In this document: positions 50,153-63,275 of the stretch, in pieces | Layout of the letters: every line of letters begins with the position of its first letter | Numbering within the stretch: position 1 is the stretch's first letter | Translations under genes and position numbers: made by a program | Notes under the pieces: generated by a model | The model's database searches: none | What the model saw: the letters and a program-made list of their open reading frames with translations, nothing else | Told to the model about the DNA's origin: nothing | Assembly: GCF_019925205.1 (NCBI RefSeq) | Contig: NC_083560.1 | Span: 126,887,062 to 126,951,061 of the forward strand | Direction of reading: 5' to 3' | DNA length: 64,000 nt | From: Metopolophium dirhodum | Taxonomy: Eukaryota; Arthropoda; Insecta; Hemiptera; Aphididae

Positions 50153-50330
50153 GAAATTTCCTCAACTAATTCTTGAGAAAGTCGATTCCCCAAGCTACTA
50201 GTCGACGGAATCTAAATAAACAGGAAATAATTTGTTATACAAATGTAACATAAATAAATCAATAAAAATTATTTAGTGAGCTTTCTACTATGCATCTTGC
50301 CTTTACCTCATTTAATTCTGATTGTGCTTT
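50153..50330 (-). repeat. Partial duplicate of the kinase pseudogene surroundings
   Basis: 50153-50193 is a short antisense piece of kinase exon 1 (minus strand RLSQELVEEIS). 50203-50330 is a diverged direct copy of 48543-48680, both starting TAGTCGACGGAATCTA and including ACAGGAAATAATTTGTTATA. Confidence 0.7.
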
Positions 50331-50778
50331 GATGGACGGCCTATCTCAGGAGTTGTTGTTATTTGAAAAACGATCCTAGATACACAAGAAATAATTTACT
50401 ATTTTTAAGTTTATAATAACACGTAAAAATGAGTAATTTAACCTAGCACCGTGGTATGTGTACCTATCCAAAATTGATACATAGCAAAAGTGATAATAAT
50501 TACAATTACAATTATTAAAGCAGTTGTATCGAACATATTTATATGATAATACATTTTTAAATGATAATAGCATGGACGGATAGGCTCATCGGAATTTTCC
50601 CGGTAGGCCCCATCAATATTATACTCAGAGGGCCCACAAACCCCCCAAAAAAATAATAAAAAAAATTTGAAAAATTAATTTTTGTAATACCGGCTGGCGT
50701 GCCTGCGTATTTGTAATTTTTGTACACTCCATTAGCCAATATAGCCCTCCGTGTAATACGCGTTACGTACTGACCAAC
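50331..50778. other. Intergenic DNA
   Basis: 50573-50640 (GGACGGATAGGCTCATCGGA, then CCCGGTAGGCCCC) resembles a transposon terminus but has no partner. No gene was seen. Confidence 0.45.
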
Positions 50779-51350
50779 GACGTGCCCAACAACTTACACA
50801 AAGAACTGCAGTTTAAAAACTAAAGAATAATATATTATGGTCGATATGGCTGTGACGAGAAAATTGTGATTGCAACGAAATTAAGTTACAATTATTTCGA
50901 TAACGCGTGACCAATGTAAATACTGTAAAATAATCAGTGCCGTAAATACCGGGTGTGCAGAGTGTGCACCGCACACAGGCCTCGGTCCCTATATATATAC
51001 TGCAGGACGTCAAAAGATCTAAATACTCATATTAAACTATTATAAAATTATAAAAATATATAAAATATTTATTATTTATTTGGAAACGAAACCAATGTTA
51101 TTTAGTATCTATTAAATAATTTATTATTACTGTTGTCCATGGCCCTATCAGAATTAAGAAATATAGGTACCTATATATTGTACATTTTCGTCAGTATTTT
51201 CATGTAATACTATTAATAGTATTTATCAATAGGCAATATTCAACTATGATGGTTCCGAAATTATATGGAAATACTGTATAAAGTATAAACACTATAGTCT
51301 ATAATTTAATTTTGGGTTGGAAAAAAATTAAGTACGCTAGCGTTGTGTAA
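50779..51350 (+). repeat. Dispersed direct repeat S, copy 1
   Basis: This block is repeated in the same orientation at 57942-58902. Shared landmarks include GTCGATATGGCTG, TGACCAATGTAAATACTGTA, GGAAACGAAACCAATGTTAT, TACTGTTGTCCATGG and GTACGCTAGCGTTGTGTAA. The 3' half is very similar in the two copies. No coding frame is kept in both. Class unknown. Confidence 0.85.
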
Positions 51351-51398
51351 CATTTATTTTTTTTATATAGCACGGAGACATGGGAGTCATGATCACTG

Positions 51399-52450
51399 TT
51401 TTTAGATTTTGAGCGGACTGAAAGAATGCATTGATTTTACAATGATGTATGTTTTTTTATTTTCTTTATCTGTCGGTCAACATTTTGGGTATTAAAAATT
51501 TCCAATTTTTGAGATCAACATCCTTTCTGATAAAAAAGTGATTGTAGTTGGTTCTTTTTGGAGGGCAAATCGAAAAATTTAATTATAGAAATTAAAAAAC
51601 GTCACTAAAAACAAAAAAAAACTGGTCACTCTTACGCAAAACCAATTTTTGAATTTTATTTTTTGGATGACTCAAAAAATAATATCTCCGTAGACCTTGG
51701 AAGTTTTCACCAAATATTTATATTAACATTTTAAATAAATCGTAAAATTTTCGAAATATTGTGACTCTTTTTAAGTTAGTTATATCCTTGAGAAATTGTT
51801 TTAAAATTATTCTCGATGAAAATTTTTTCACCAAAAAAAGAAAGCTTGAAAATTTAATCCAAGGTTCCTAATAAGTTTCATTAATTTAAGTTTAAAAATA
51901 TTGAAGATACACATGCACGGTTATTTGTATGTACATTTAAAGTTCAAATTTTAACAAAATATTTTTTTGACATTACAAATGTTGATAGAAGATTACCCAC
52001 ACATTTTGGTAACTTAAATAAAAAAAAAAGTTTAACAGAAGTAACAGTAATTGAATATTACAGTTATTTTTAATTTTTAATTTTAAAATTTAAAACCTCA
52101 ATTACGCCCACGAAATATATACGCTCTGCGATAAATCACAGACCCCCCCCCCCCCTTTCACTTGATCCGGCTCTGTACCTATGTAGTATGTATAATTGTG
52201 ACACGAAGAATCGTAGCAAAGACTTAGCGATACTATCCCAGGCCATGGGGCGCAAAACTCAGTACAAAATATAAGTGTATATATAATATTATTTATAATA
52301 TATATTTTATTTAGAATATCCGCAAAAAAGTTAGTCCATATAATAGTCTATAATAGCTACAATTATTGGTAATAATTGTTTTTCGTGTACCTACAATGAT
52401 TTCATATAATTGAATTCAAATTTAATACATCCATTACGTCCATCCATTTT
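51399..52450 (+). repeat. R1 repeat, copy G, diverged
   Basis: The left end is TTTTTAGATTTTGAGCGGAC at 51399, and the right-end block (TGAATTCAAATTTAATACATCC) is near 52412. The internal modules are more diverged than in copies B or H. Near 52142-52180 a C-run plus CTTGATCCGGCTCTG looks like the end of another inserted element. Confidence 0.65.
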
Positions 52451-54716
52451 GTCCAATACAAAGTAAAAGTGCATTATTAAATATAAATTTTATTGAAGAT
52501 AAATTTTAAATTACATAGTTACCTTAGTATATATTTTTTCGGTTTGTCGTATTTACTACTAGAAGAAAAAGAAATAAAATATTTTGGAAATTTAACACCC
52601 AAGGTCAACCTCATGGAATATATTATATAGATTATAGGTTCTATATACTGCCTGATTATGTTTTGACATCGTTTATTATATTTCGTCGATTCTAACTTAG
52701 AACCTATTTCTGTGGGCTGGAGAATAGTTATGACTTTTATTTAGGGCTCGGATTTAAATGCCCTTAAAAATAAAAAAATTCCTGAAAAAAATTACTATGT
52801 AAATACTTACACTTGAACTTGACAACGAAATAAATTATTGCTAATCAAATTGTTCTTCTATAGGTATTCATCATTTTGTAATGTCGAATAGAAATTGTAA
52901 TTTATAATACATTTTGTCTATATAAAATACTATACCAATGATCAACATTTTTAAACGAGACATATATATATATTTCATAGCACATACAATTTTGTTTTAA
53001 ATTTATATTCAATATTGTGTAACGCGTATATAAATCAGTTTCAATATGTTATTTTGTTCAATCACGCTGTATACATGAGTATACACTACTCTGTACATAA
53101 TGGTTTTTGATAAAATGATATCAGTACACAAATTTCTGGATTTAATATAATTTAGTAGATATACATAAACATGTAATTGCTTATTATCACTGCGGTGTAA
53201 ATTAAGTAATAAGAATTTTTTTTTAAAAATTGTTAATTAATCTTTAAAATAATTAAAAGTTGTGCAATCACTATACTATGTGACTCGGGTGCGGTCATGA
53301 AAATAATAATAACTTTATATTAGTTATCAGTGAATAGATACAACAGTAGGCACAATTCTCTAAATTAACTTTTGACTTTTAGGATTCGATTTAGAATAAC
53401 TATTAATATTGTATAAATTAAACAGTTAATTAACTCAATTAAACTTTTCCATTTACTTGACGTCTATTATTATGCGTTTGATCAAGTTTATTAAATTTAA
53501 ATTTGTTTTACAATTACAATAATTTTCGTTTTGTGTGTATCATTACTTTGTAGGTTTACCAACAGTGAGGTAGGTACGTGTAATATAAGTGGTGTGCTTT
53601 GGCGTATGTACCTACCTATTCATACTTATTCATAGGTTATAAATTATAATATATAATAATAATAATAATTTATGGTTATTTTCATTAATAATTTAAATGT
53701 TAGGAAATAATATATAAAATTAAAGAATGAAACTAACTGCAATAATGTGAATAGAGATATAAATTGTGACATTATTGATTTGTTGTATTTAATTTGGCTT
53801 ATTGTCATAAACATAACTGGGGGGGGGGGGGGGCTTAGCCCCCGAAACGTGTAACATCCCCTGCAAAATAAATTGTTCATTTGTTTCCTAAAATATTAAT
53901 AAATTTTTAAAAAATAAACTGTATTTCTTACTTTTTTTTAATTATATAATTTGTATTTAAACTTAACAATTATTTTATATTGCCTATGATAAATATGGTA
54001 AATATCATTAGCTATATGCCTGTATTTGTTTAAGGGGAACGATTTATGTCGGTATATTGCCATATTGGTAAAATTATTATACATAATTTTAATAAATATG
54101 TACTGAACTAAAGTATAGACTATAGAGACGGTGAAAAAAAATCCATGAAAAAAACTCCTGACGAACAATCCCGGACAAAAATCCCCAACCCTAGGAAAAA
54201 TAAGTAATAACCCCCAGACTACCTACAATGTTACTGACAACTATAATATAGGTACATGAAATTGATTGATAAATTATTTTTAAAAGCTAATTAGAGTTAT
54301 TAATTATCACATTATTAATATTTAATTACAATTATATTATACTTACTATTATAGTATAACTAATTTTCATTAAAAAATTAAAATATAATAAATAATTTTC
54401 AAAAATTAACAATAATATTATTATTTTTTATATCACGATTTTAAACAACATATTATGTTAAAGGTCTTTTTAAAAAATTAGGTACCTACTACCTATCCTT
54501 ATTTATTTAGATTATTGACATATCAATCATTCGAACTATTTTTTTTTTTATATAATCTTTTAAATATTGTATCTATAAATAAAACTTGTAAAATCGACTT
54601 CTAATAATAATTATTATTATTAATATTTACATTTTGCTTATTGTCTAAATTGTATTGAGAAATGTAATATTTTATTTTGGTGATATATTAATATTATAGT
54701 AAATAATTTAAAAAAA
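52451..54716. other. AT-rich intergenic DNA
   Basis: A G-run at about 53820-53833 is followed by CTTAGCCCCCGAA, a likely element terminus. No gene was recognised. The open frames at 53644-53880 and 53938-54168 are low-complexity. Confidence 0.55.
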
Positions 54717-55614
54717 GGTGGATAAGTGGATGTCACTCTGCTGTACAGTAGGTTACAAGTGGGTCACTGTAATGGCTGGTGTTAAATTTGAATTCAATGA
54801 TATAATATCATTGTATAAGAAAAACGATTCTGAGCGAAAACGGTCAGTCAGCCTATGATATTACCAAGTATATTTGATGATATTATTGTGAACAAAGTAA
54901 TTTATTTATAACCTATTTACGTGGAGCCTTGTTTTAAATTTTCAATCCTTAGCCATAAAAGTTAAACATTTTATACATTTTTAACTACAAAAAAATTAAT
55001 AAATTATAAATTTGATAAATGTTGTCAAAATTTGAACTTTAAATGCTTATAAAAAAAATTGTGCCTATGTATTTTTAATATTTTTCAACTGCTATTAGAA
55101 CGACTTATCAGGAGCCTTATATTCAATTTTCACGCTTTTTTACCCAACAAAAAATTTTTTATTAATATTTATAGAATAAAAAACTAAAAAAATTGAAAAC
55201 TGACAATGTCCGTAAACAGCTCAAAAAGAGTCAAAATATTTTGTAAATTTTATGGTGTATAGAAAATTCTAATATAAACATTCAGTCAAAATTTCATGTC
55301 CCTACGGTCATTTGTTTTAGAGTTACACCAAAAACCAAAATCGATTTTCTCGAAAACAGATTTTGCGTAAAAATTCCCGTTTTTTCCTTAATTTTTCTTT
55401 TGTTTTCCACGTCACTTTTGAAAACTACTGGGAAATTTTTACTTTTGACCCCCCAAAGTACCAAACAGATTCACTTTCCTATCAGAAAAGTTACTGTTGA
55501 AGAAAATCCAAGCACTTTTACTGTCCTAAAAGGTGATGACAGACACAAAAATAAAAAAAAAAACACACATCATGGTGAAATCAATACATTCATCGCTTCG
55601 CTCAGAATCTAAAA
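54717..55614 (-). repeat. R1 repeat, copy H (short form)
   Basis: Both ends are clear: GGTGGATAAGTGGATGTCAC with CTGCTGTACAGTAGG on the left, and CATCGCTTCGCTCAGAATCT on the right. At about 898 bp it is about 530 bp shorter than copy B, close to one internal module (522 bp). The right end lies less than 100 bp from the MULE remnant. Confidence 0.85.
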
Positions 55615-55659
55615 TTATTATTGTTAATATCTGAAAAATTAATATCTTAAATGTTATAA

Positions 55660-56388
55660 AACAAAATTTAAATCCATTGATGATTATGGCTGATTTTGAA
55701 AAAGCTGCTATGAATGCAGCTCTATTTTAACCAAATACTAAAATCCAAGGTTGTTTTTTCATCTCAGACAGTCACTTTGGAGGCAAATTCAAAATGGGTT
55801 AAGTAATAAATATTCTACTGGTCCAGAATTTGCCCTTAATATTCGAAAAATACCGGCATTAGCATATTTACCCGAAAATCTTGATGAAGATAGGTTCGAA
55901 AACCTAGGTTCTAGTCGAAGAAGCTTCTTCAAACAGAATTTTATAAAAATAACGAGGAACTACTGTCAAACTTTATAAATTATTTTGAGGATACGTTTAT
56001 TGGTCGCGTTAACAGAAGAGAACGAAAGACACCTCCACTGTTTCCTATTGCAGTAAGGAATTGTTAGTTTTTAGTTGAAAAAGATATTCCACGCAGAAAT
56101 AATGCAGTGGAAGGCTGGCTTAATTGTTTCAATTCGTTGTTAAATTCATTTCATCCATCTATTTTGATTTTTATCAATGCATTGAAAAAATAAAATAATA
56201 TAATATATAAAGCTTTTTAAAGTTGAACAGTTACTTTCTGGAATATCATTACCAAAAAAAGAAAAAATATAAAGATTCTGCAATTCGTATTAAAAAATTA
56301 ACTTCAACATTTCACCCAAATACTACTAATATTCAAAATTATTTACGTGCATTATATGGGATAGCTGTTCATTTCCAGTTGAAATTAT
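55660..56388 (+). pseudogene. MULE (Mutator-like) transposase remnant
   Basis: Pieces in order are MADFEKAAMNAALF (about 55687), CFFHLRQSLWRQIQ-like (55750-55800, frame change), ALNIRKIPALAYLPENLDED (about 55830-55890), INYFEDTFIGRVNRRER-like after another frame change (55975-56025), NNAVEGWLNCFNSLLNSFHP (about 56100-56160) and a C-terminal YLRALYGIAVHFQ block (56340-56380). This order matches the transposase of MULEs found in insects. At least three frameshifts and internal stops inactivate it. No terminal inverted repeats were identified. Confidence 0.82.
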
Positions 56389-57941
56389 AATTAAAATTTT
56401 ATTTTTTATACATTTTTATGTTGGCTATCTGTGACACATTAAAATTGTATTTATATAATAAAACAACTATAATATTTAAAAGTATTTTATAAAACTATTA
56501 TTCATTATTTTGACGCTCAAACATTAATTGATTTAAATTATATTTTATATCGTACTTACAAATAAATTAATAAACTATGCGCATTTTTTATTATGACGAA
56601 GTTGATTTAAACTAAGTATTATTAATTACTAATTATTGTATTTTATATTTAACAATAAATTATGTGTATTTTATTTTTATATATTTTTGTTTTGCACAAT
56701 TTAATTTAATTATATATAGAATTTGATTAAGTATATAGTATAGGCATGTATCGTCGTGAGTCGCCAAAATGACGCGCGACGATATTACACCCGCGCCCAA
56801 ATTACTGCGACCATTTTACCGTGATGTATTTAGGTGACACCCTAGTTTGATAATATTATATAGGTCAATAAAATGCCTCACATCACGCGATTTTAAATTT
56901 ATTTGAAATATAGTTATTAGACAATCAACTTGTCAACCTGATTTGTAAATTTAATAAAAGTGTTGTGGGTCAATGCCACAATATATTCTCTATACTCGCC
57001 AGTCTTTCCCAACGTCGGTTGACCTCACTGGTTTTACTAGCCGATATGCCACGCGCTGTCTTAGTAATCTTACAATCGGGCGCTCGCGAATTGCCTCCCA
57101 TCTGACCCTCAAATTGCCCCCCGTGAATTTTTTTTAAAAAAGTTTACCAGAATTGCCTCCCGATTTCAAAAATATTATTCACTTGAATTTCCTCCTATTT
57201 TAGGCAGTGACTTCTTGTACTGGAATCGCCTGCGATAGCTATAATTAATCGATTTAGGTACATAATATAAGGTATAACCTTATATTATAAAAAAATATTA
57301 ATAAATTAAATAAACTTAGTAAATTGAGCCAATGCTGATTGATTTAATGTAAATTAAGGTTAACTTAATGTTTTAGTAAATAACAGTAATAGTTAATAAT
57401 AATAGATAATCAATATATAACATAATTTAGATTAATTGTATGCTATTGCTTGACTATATCACAAACCGATTCAAGTACCGATCTATGATAAGAAAGTATT
57501 GATTCAAAAGTTAATAACAATATAATATAATATGATAAAATATATTATGGTATTATACCATTGGTATATATTATTTTATATTTATATGATATACAATACA
57601 TATATTATATCATATTATAACAATAGTGGAAATATATAGGTACACAATGCATATTACTACAAAATATGTTTTACGTATTATTATTGATTATTATGTAGAT
57701 AATATTTTTTCTAATATTATATTAAATTATGGACGTAATGTATAATATTAAATATTATATTATTATATAATATAGGTATTTTATACTCACGAATTATACA
57801 AGTTATATTATGTGATCATCAAAACCAATGGAGTGAAAATGGCAAATACGACGATGTCAGGACGTATCACTGAAAAAGGTGGAACCGTATGTTATCGGCT
57901 ATAGAATAATATTATAATAAGCTATATCATGAGTCGGGAAA
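56389..57941. other. Intergenic DNA with AATTGCCTCCC repeats
   Basis: 57095-57200 has three to four diverged copies of a unit around GAATTGCCTCCC(GA)T. 56745-56840 is a CpG-richer patch (GACGCGCGACGATATTACAC). No gene was seen. Confidence 0.45.
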
Positions 57942-58902
57942 ACGTGCCACGCGCTCAACAACTTACACCGAGGACTGCAGTATAAAAACTAAAGAATGCC
58001 GGAAGAATATGATATGGTCGATATGGCTGCGACGAGAAAATTGTGATTACAACGAAATTAAGTTACAATTATTTCGATTACTCGTGACCAATGTAAATAC
58101 TGTAAAATAATCGGTGCCGCGTAAATACCGAGTGTGCAGAGTGTGCGGTGCCACACGTGCTGTGAAGGTACGTCTACACGACAAAATAAATAAAGTACGC
58201 TTGGCAAAATAACCGACTATATCTTTTATATTAAACAATGTAAAACAATTTAATGTACATGAGTTCGGGAGGTACGGACAGATATTCTGCTGGAATATGA
58301 CTGACTCACTTTGGAGACGAGCGGGGACGACAGACCCGCTGTAGCTACCAAAACTGTCCACGCAGCGGAATGTCATATTATGCTGTCGCCGTGCTCGTTC
58401 CCACGGGTACTCGGATACATATATATAATAGTAATATAGATGGACACATATATACATAGATACATATACAATAAACATATAATAAGAAATGCTTATATTA
58501 CGATTTACTACTTCTAAATGAAATGGGTTTATAACACACGCCTCATAATATATTGCCGGGCCTCAAAAGATCTAAACATTCATATTAAACTATTAAAAAA
58601 TTATTAAAATACATAAAGTATTTATTATTGATTTGGAAACGAAACCAATGTTATTAGCATCTATAAAATAATTTATTATTACTGTTGTCCATGGTCCTAT
58701 CAGAATTAAGAAATATAGGTACCTATATATTGTACATTTTCGTCAGCATTTTCATGTAATACTATTAATAGTATTTATCAATAGGCTTTATTCAACTATG
58801 ATGGTTCCGAAATTATATGGAAATACTGTATAAAGTATAAACACTATAGTCTATAATTTAATTTTGGTTTGGAAAAAAATTGAGTACGCTAGCGTTGTGT
58901 AA
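57942..58902 (+). repeat. Dispersed direct repeat S, copy 2, with extra segment
   Basis: This is homologous to 50779-51350. It carries about 380 additional bases (about 58170-58550) between GCAGAGTGTGCG and CCTCAAAAGATCTAAA that copy 1 lacks. The long minus-strand open frame at 58047-58478 crosses this junction and is not kept in copy 1, so it is not annotated as a gene. Confidence 0.85.
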
Positions 58903-60144
58903 ACAAATTAAGATAATAAGATAATTAATATTGTATTCATGTAAATTGTAATTTAACCTCTTCAAGATTAAATTTCCCAACCTACCTATTTAAATCACCA
59001 TAAATTATATTTTCAATCAGGCTGAATTTTATTGTTAACTAATTTATTGTTCAACAACATGCTAAGACCAAAATTTGAAACGATTTATCCTGACGGCTTT
59101 TGTCTGCTAATTTTAAAAATTGCAAAAAAAAAAGTTTTTGTGGTATGTATTGAAAAAGATAATAAGGGGCCTCAAGATTTTGGTTTGCATACAGGCCTCA
59201 AGTAGTCTGCAGTTTTAGCGTTGAGCTTCTGAAATTATTAATGTTACCATATTATGTTATTTAAATGTCTGATAAAATTACAGAATTACTTTAGAATGTC
59301 ACCAATTGTTACACGATCTCACACGTACAAGTGTCTTTTGGTTTACAAATGGTGAAAATGTCAAAAATGACTTTCTGTCAAGTGATACTCAATACAACAT
59401 AAATAATAATTGTACTATCTGCCAATAAATATTGTACACTTCATCAGTATAATTTACTAACGCCCACCTACGTCCTGCACCATTAGATATGTCGAAATAC
59501 GTCTGCCAGTCTCTATGTGACACTACTTTCTGAGCTAGATCTCGTGGCAATAATACACTTATTTGTTATTATTATTTTAGTTTTTTTTCACGCTATAGTT
59601 ATGTTGGTGAACCAAGTACACAGTAATGTCTGTTGGTTAAAAGAAACACGTATGCACCATTTTCTCGGATTTTAGCCCAAAATATAGGCAGCCATAAGTC
59701 TTTTTGACGTAATGCCGTAATCGGACAAGTTTTTGATAGTTTTCTCTATCAAACCACCCCGTAAAAACCATATACGATGAAATAATCGAACAACACATTT
59801 GAATCTAATTTGGTGGCCGATGGGTCATAATAGGTATTTCTATCTTAAAGTAATATATAACGTTATTATTATACCAACTCAACCAAGGTTTCACTTTAAG
59901 GTTAGGTTTAGGTAGGTACCTACTTACGTTAAATATTAGATGCGAAAGTATAAACTACCTACGACAAATTGTGCTGAAGAATGCTGATAACTTATTTAAT
60001 ACGAAAAATTATTGGTATCTGTTTAAGTATAATTGTGTCCAAATTTTAAATTAAAAAAAAATATCTATAAAAAAAAATTGCTACGTGCTAGAATTTTCTA
60101 TTATACAAACCATTTCCTGACAATTACTAACACAATAAAAAAAA
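58903..60144 (-). other. Intergenic DNA with a coding-like scrap at 59395-59760
   Basis: On the minus strand about 59570-59395 reads a 57-codon frame with ISVLLPRDLAQKVVSHRDWQ, then ISNGAGRRWALVNYTDEV, ending in a stop. Its composition is protein-like. A second stretch, 59760-59640, is open in competing frames (WFLRGGLIEKTIKNLSDYG in one). No domain is recognised, and no splice sites join them. It is probably a fragment of a decayed gene or element. Confidence 0.3.
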
Positions 60145-61755
60145 GGTTGGCAAGTGGATGTCGCTCTGATATACAGCTGTACAAGTGGGTCACAATATAA
60201 TGGATGGTATTAAATTTGAATTCAATGATATAATATCATTATATAAGAAAAACGATTCTGAGCAGAGACGGTAAGTCAGTCTGGGTATAAGACATGTTAT
60301 ATACTATTATATCTTTGGTATTAAAAAAAAAATTGACCTGTAATAATAGGTACCTACTTATAATAAATTCCAAATTAATCATATTATCACAATATCTATT
60401 ATAGGTACTTATAACGCGTTATACATCAACAACAAACCGTGATACTATCATAGATATTATACTTAAGAAATTTTAAGTACCCACGAATAATATTATACAA
60501 TCACAACAAAATAACTAAAATAGTTATTCTAGGTTTTTTAATATGTAATTTCGTCCAAATTTGAACTTAAAATGACTATAAAAATAAACTGTGCTTATGT
60601 ATTTTTTAGATTTTCCGGTAACAGAATTAACTACTTATGCTGAATCTTGTTTAAATTTTCAATCCTTAGATATAAAAGTTGAACATTTTATAAACTTTTA
60701 ACTACAAAATAATTATTCAATTTTAAATTTGATAAATTTTGTCAAAATTCGATCTTTAAATGCTTTAAAAAAAATTGTGCCAATGTATTTTTAATATTTT
60801 TCAACTGCTATTGTAACAATTTATATGTATTGTATTAATTGTAGCCTTGTATTAATTTTTTACACTTTTTAACCAAACAAATAAAACTTTATTGATATTC
60901 ATGAAAAAAAAATTAAAAAAATTGAAGTATGAAATTGTCCGTAAACAGCTCAAAACAAGTCAAAATATTTTGAAAATTTATAAAATGTTCAAATTTTATA
61001 GCTATAAGGATTGAAAACTTACAAGGTTCCACGTAAATAGGTAATATATAAATTACTTTATTCACAATCAAATATTATACTTGGTAACAATATTATTATA
61101 GGCTGACTGAACGTCTTCGCGGCTCAGAATCGTGATTTTCTTATTTTGTTGTAATTCAAAAACGAATAACCGTTGACACTTGAGATTTATATCACATGTT
61201 TATTTTGATCTGTTTAAGAACAATTTCAAATTTCAATTTGTTTAGTTTTTTTTTTCTATAAATATCAATACAATTTTATTTGTTGGGCCAACAATCGTCA
61301 AAATGTAATACAAGGCTCCTGATATATTGCTTAAATAGCAGTTGAAAAATATTAGAAATACATAGGCACAATTTCTTTTTAAGCATTTATAAAGTTAGAT
61401 TTTCGACAACATTTAACAAAATTTAAAAATTATTTTGTAGTTAAAAATGTATAAAATGTTCAACTTTTATATAGCTAAGGATTGAAAACTTACAACAAGG
61501 TTCCACATAGGTTATTCTGTAACCAAAAAATCTCAACAATATAAAACACAGTTTTTTTTTATAGTTATTTTTTGTTTAAATTTGGATGAAATGACAGGTA
61601 TTAAATAACTAAGAATAACGATTTTAGTTATTTTGTTGTAATATTATAATATTAATTTAACTTACTGGCTACCGTATTAATGATAAGTATAGCTAATAAA
61701 AATATAAATATAATATAAAATATCCACTCTGACAAACCGTAACTACTCAGAATTG
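60145..61755 (-). repeat. R1 repeat, copy I, rearranged
   Basis: The right-end motif opens it (GGTTGGCAAGTGGATGTCGC, then AATTTGAATTCAATGATA and AACGATTCTGAGC at about 60251). At about 61104-61135 an inverted CTGAACGTCTTCGCGGCTCA plus GAATCG appears, followed by more modules and another weak end near 61740. It looks like two copies joined tail to tail or an internal inversion. Confidence 0.65.
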
Positions 61756-63275
61756 TGCGATATGTTATCCAACCATTGGTGAACAAGAGAGAGAGAATTA
61801 AAATAACAGAGGTAACTCTGTACGCAAAAATATCTAAAATATTATAAGAAAGTACATTTGAAATCTGATCGAGCTCAGTTGTTTATTTTTTTAATTATTT
61901 CTTTAATAAACTAGGCAAAAATAAACTTTTTACCAAATAGCAAATGATTTAATAAAATAGTTACATGTAGCCATGTAGAACGTAGATACAATTATGACGA
62001 AATTCGTACTGTCACAATTCATTATACCTACTCGTAGTTTATATCACATCAGGGGTGATCCTAAGGTTTATTTTTTTTTTTTTTTTGGGGAGGGGAAGTG
62101 AATTTTGCCCACTTTTATATATATTATATAGTTATCAGCCGTCGCCGCTTAATAGGTATAATCTTTTTGTTAGGTGTACAGTATGCATGATCGCATTATA
62201 AATTATAATGATATGTGTTTTATGATAGTTGAATATTTTCATATTTTAGGGGTACGCCACACGTCATACATGGGCGTATTTACTTGCGTTTCCCGCGTGC
62301 AGGCCTGTGGAAAATTTCCTCCCTAATAATAATATACTAAATATTATATAGGTACATGTAACATATTATAATAGAAAACGTGTAAACTTAAAAATGTTGC
62401 TGCTGTTATAGTGCCTGCATTCTATAATATAAACATGCCACTGCACACATATTATAGCTGTTGAAACGCGCGCGGCGAATCCGCGAAATTATCGAAACAG
62501 CAAAAAAATAGATGACAGGTAGCTCCAAACCGCGTCTTAATCGCGGATCAACAAAATAATATGCAGTATGCAGCGTTTCACACGCTCGTTTAAATCGCTA
62601 TGTGTGGCGCCTGTCTACCTAAGGCATATTTTACATTTAAAATATACATCCACCCCCCCCCCCCCTCCCTCCCATCACCAAACTATGATATATTATATTA
62701 TAATATAATGTATACAAAGCAATTATTTTAAAGGTTATTCTCGCACTAATTTTCTCAACAAATATTAACTAATAATTTTTTTCATTATTTAAATTGTTTA
62801 CTTTTTTTACGAAATGATACATGTGTTATCTTACATTCCATCAGAGCAGAATTTTTTCTAAGAATTTCAAAATATAAATATCGGATTTCAGATTTAGTTT
62901 TTTTTTTGAATTTATCAGCTTTAATGTGTTTAAGGTTTAGACGAGCGTCCGTGAGAGCCATTCCACTTTACTTCACTTCACTCATTTTTAAATAACTACT
63001 TATGTAATTAAGTTAATTAATTTTTTAAAAACAGTTTTACAGCTCCTTTAAGATTTTATAAAAGTATTAAATTATAAATGTTATTGTTTTAATATTATAG
63101 TTTGACCTTTTTGCAATTTGATGTAAAAAAAGTATTATTATGTTAAATTATTAATTTCGATATGTATAATATTTAATAACGATATACCTAAATTATTTAG
63201 GTATTAAAATAGGTATATTATACAATATATGTGTCACCACTTGTCACTGGGAAAATTCGAGATGATTGATTAGTG
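61756..63275. other. Intergenic DNA with several element ends
   Basis: CAGGGGTGATCCTAAGG at about 62049 (followed by a T-run), CATGGGCGTATTTACTTGCG at about 62269, and a C-run at 62649-62665 all resemble transposon termini without visible partners. 62460-62560 is GC-richer with nested GCGGATTCGC-like palindromes. No gene was seen. Confidence 0.45.

Noticed and set aside
53644..54168. Two minus-strand open frames of 76-78 codons
   Set aside because: Low-complexity Phe/Ile/Tyr-rich translation of AT-rich DNA; one includes a homopolymer-derived Pro run.
58047..58478. 143-codon minus-strand open frame
   Set aside because: It spans the junction of repeat S with its extra segment and is not preserved in the other S copy.
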